Part shown: positions 63,656 to 64,000 of the stretch, in pieces
Layout: each line of letters begins with the position of its first letter
How positions within the stretch are numbered: the stretch's first letter is position 1
NCBI GenBank assembly: GCA_016720685.1
Contig: JADKKC010000022.1
Span: forward strand, 24,432-88,431
Source: Zoogloea sp.
Lineage (GTDB): Bacteria > Pseudomonadota > Gammaproteobacteria > Burkholderiales > Rhodocyclaceae
Length of the DNA: 64,000 bases
Direction of reading: 5' to 3'
Position numbers and translations under genes: made by a program
Notes under the pieces: generated by a model
The model's input: the letters and a program-made list of their open reading frames with translations, nothing else
Told to the model about the DNA's origin: nothing
The model's database searches: none

Positions 63656-64000
<345 letters not shown>

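Overview
The window is a GC-rich, densely coded chromosome segment from a Gram-negative bacterium. The gene content fits a Betaproteobacterium, most likely Rhodocyclales-like (Azoarcus/Thauera/Zoogloea type). Reasons are the tandem cyanophycin synthetases with their associated ABC transporter and DUF1854 gene, a PEP-CTERM protein, a RelA without HD residues, ispD-ispF, TonB-ExbBD and a CysTWA sulfate importer. No plasmid, phage or insertion-sequence genes were recognised. The lineage is inferred from gene content and style; no database search was possible.

Layout. 1-3728: two TPM-domain genes facing a five-PAS sensor kinase. 3843-6000: tadA, an L,D-transpeptidase-fold gene and a GNAT acetyltransferase in an overlapping chain, then a facing hydrolase. 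6056-8503: a complete AmmeMemoRadiSam operon (amrB-amrA-amrS). 8547-11670: an MgtC/DUF4010 membrane protein, then ispD-ispF-thpR. 11717-14044: PEP-CTERM protein, host-attachment-family protein and mtfA. 14208-21215: relA, a cation diffusion facilitator, yaaA, a DUF445 protein split by a frameshift, an M14 carboxypeptidase and a small unknown gene. 21427-28501: iron and outer-membrane transport (exbD, exbB, tonB with a Fur-box-like site), a TPR protein with a CHAT-like N-terminus, and a TonB-dependent receptor co-directional with a degenerate kinase and a NarL-type regulator. 28556-33785: lplT (frameshifted), a LysR regulator, alr, radA and an HU gene. 33871-34394: an efflux-adaptor remnant.

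34707-41162 is a signalling block: an unusual kinase-like ATPase, a CheY-like receiver, a Tat-exported solute-binding protein with no permease, a membrane kinase carrying a LOV blue-light motif, and an HD-GYP c-di-GMP phosphodiesterase. 42205-42601 holds a tRNA-Arg(ACG) repeat of one intact copy, one copy short by two bases and one 5' half fused to the end of a cytochrome c peroxidase gene. 44672-52589 is the cyanophycin locus: DUF1854 and ABC exporter genes diverge from cphA' and cphA across a region with a 10-bp tandem repeat. 52730-55755 is glpK-glpD; then a TonB-like protein, a decayed chrB before chrA, a CorC/CNNM protein, a lipoprotein, and the sulfate importer sbp-cysT-cysW-cysA, which runs off the right edge.

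The window holds an unusual number of broken reading frames (DUF445, tonB, lplT, LOV kinase, cphA twice, efflux adaptor, chrB) and a 2-nt-short tRNA. Several sit at short homopolymers. This could be uncorrected sequencing error or real decay; each case is described at its locus. The best candidates for poorly described biology are the cyanophycin-linked ABC/DUF1854 pair, the solute-binding-protein/LOV/HD-GYP module and the AmmeMemoRadiSam operon.
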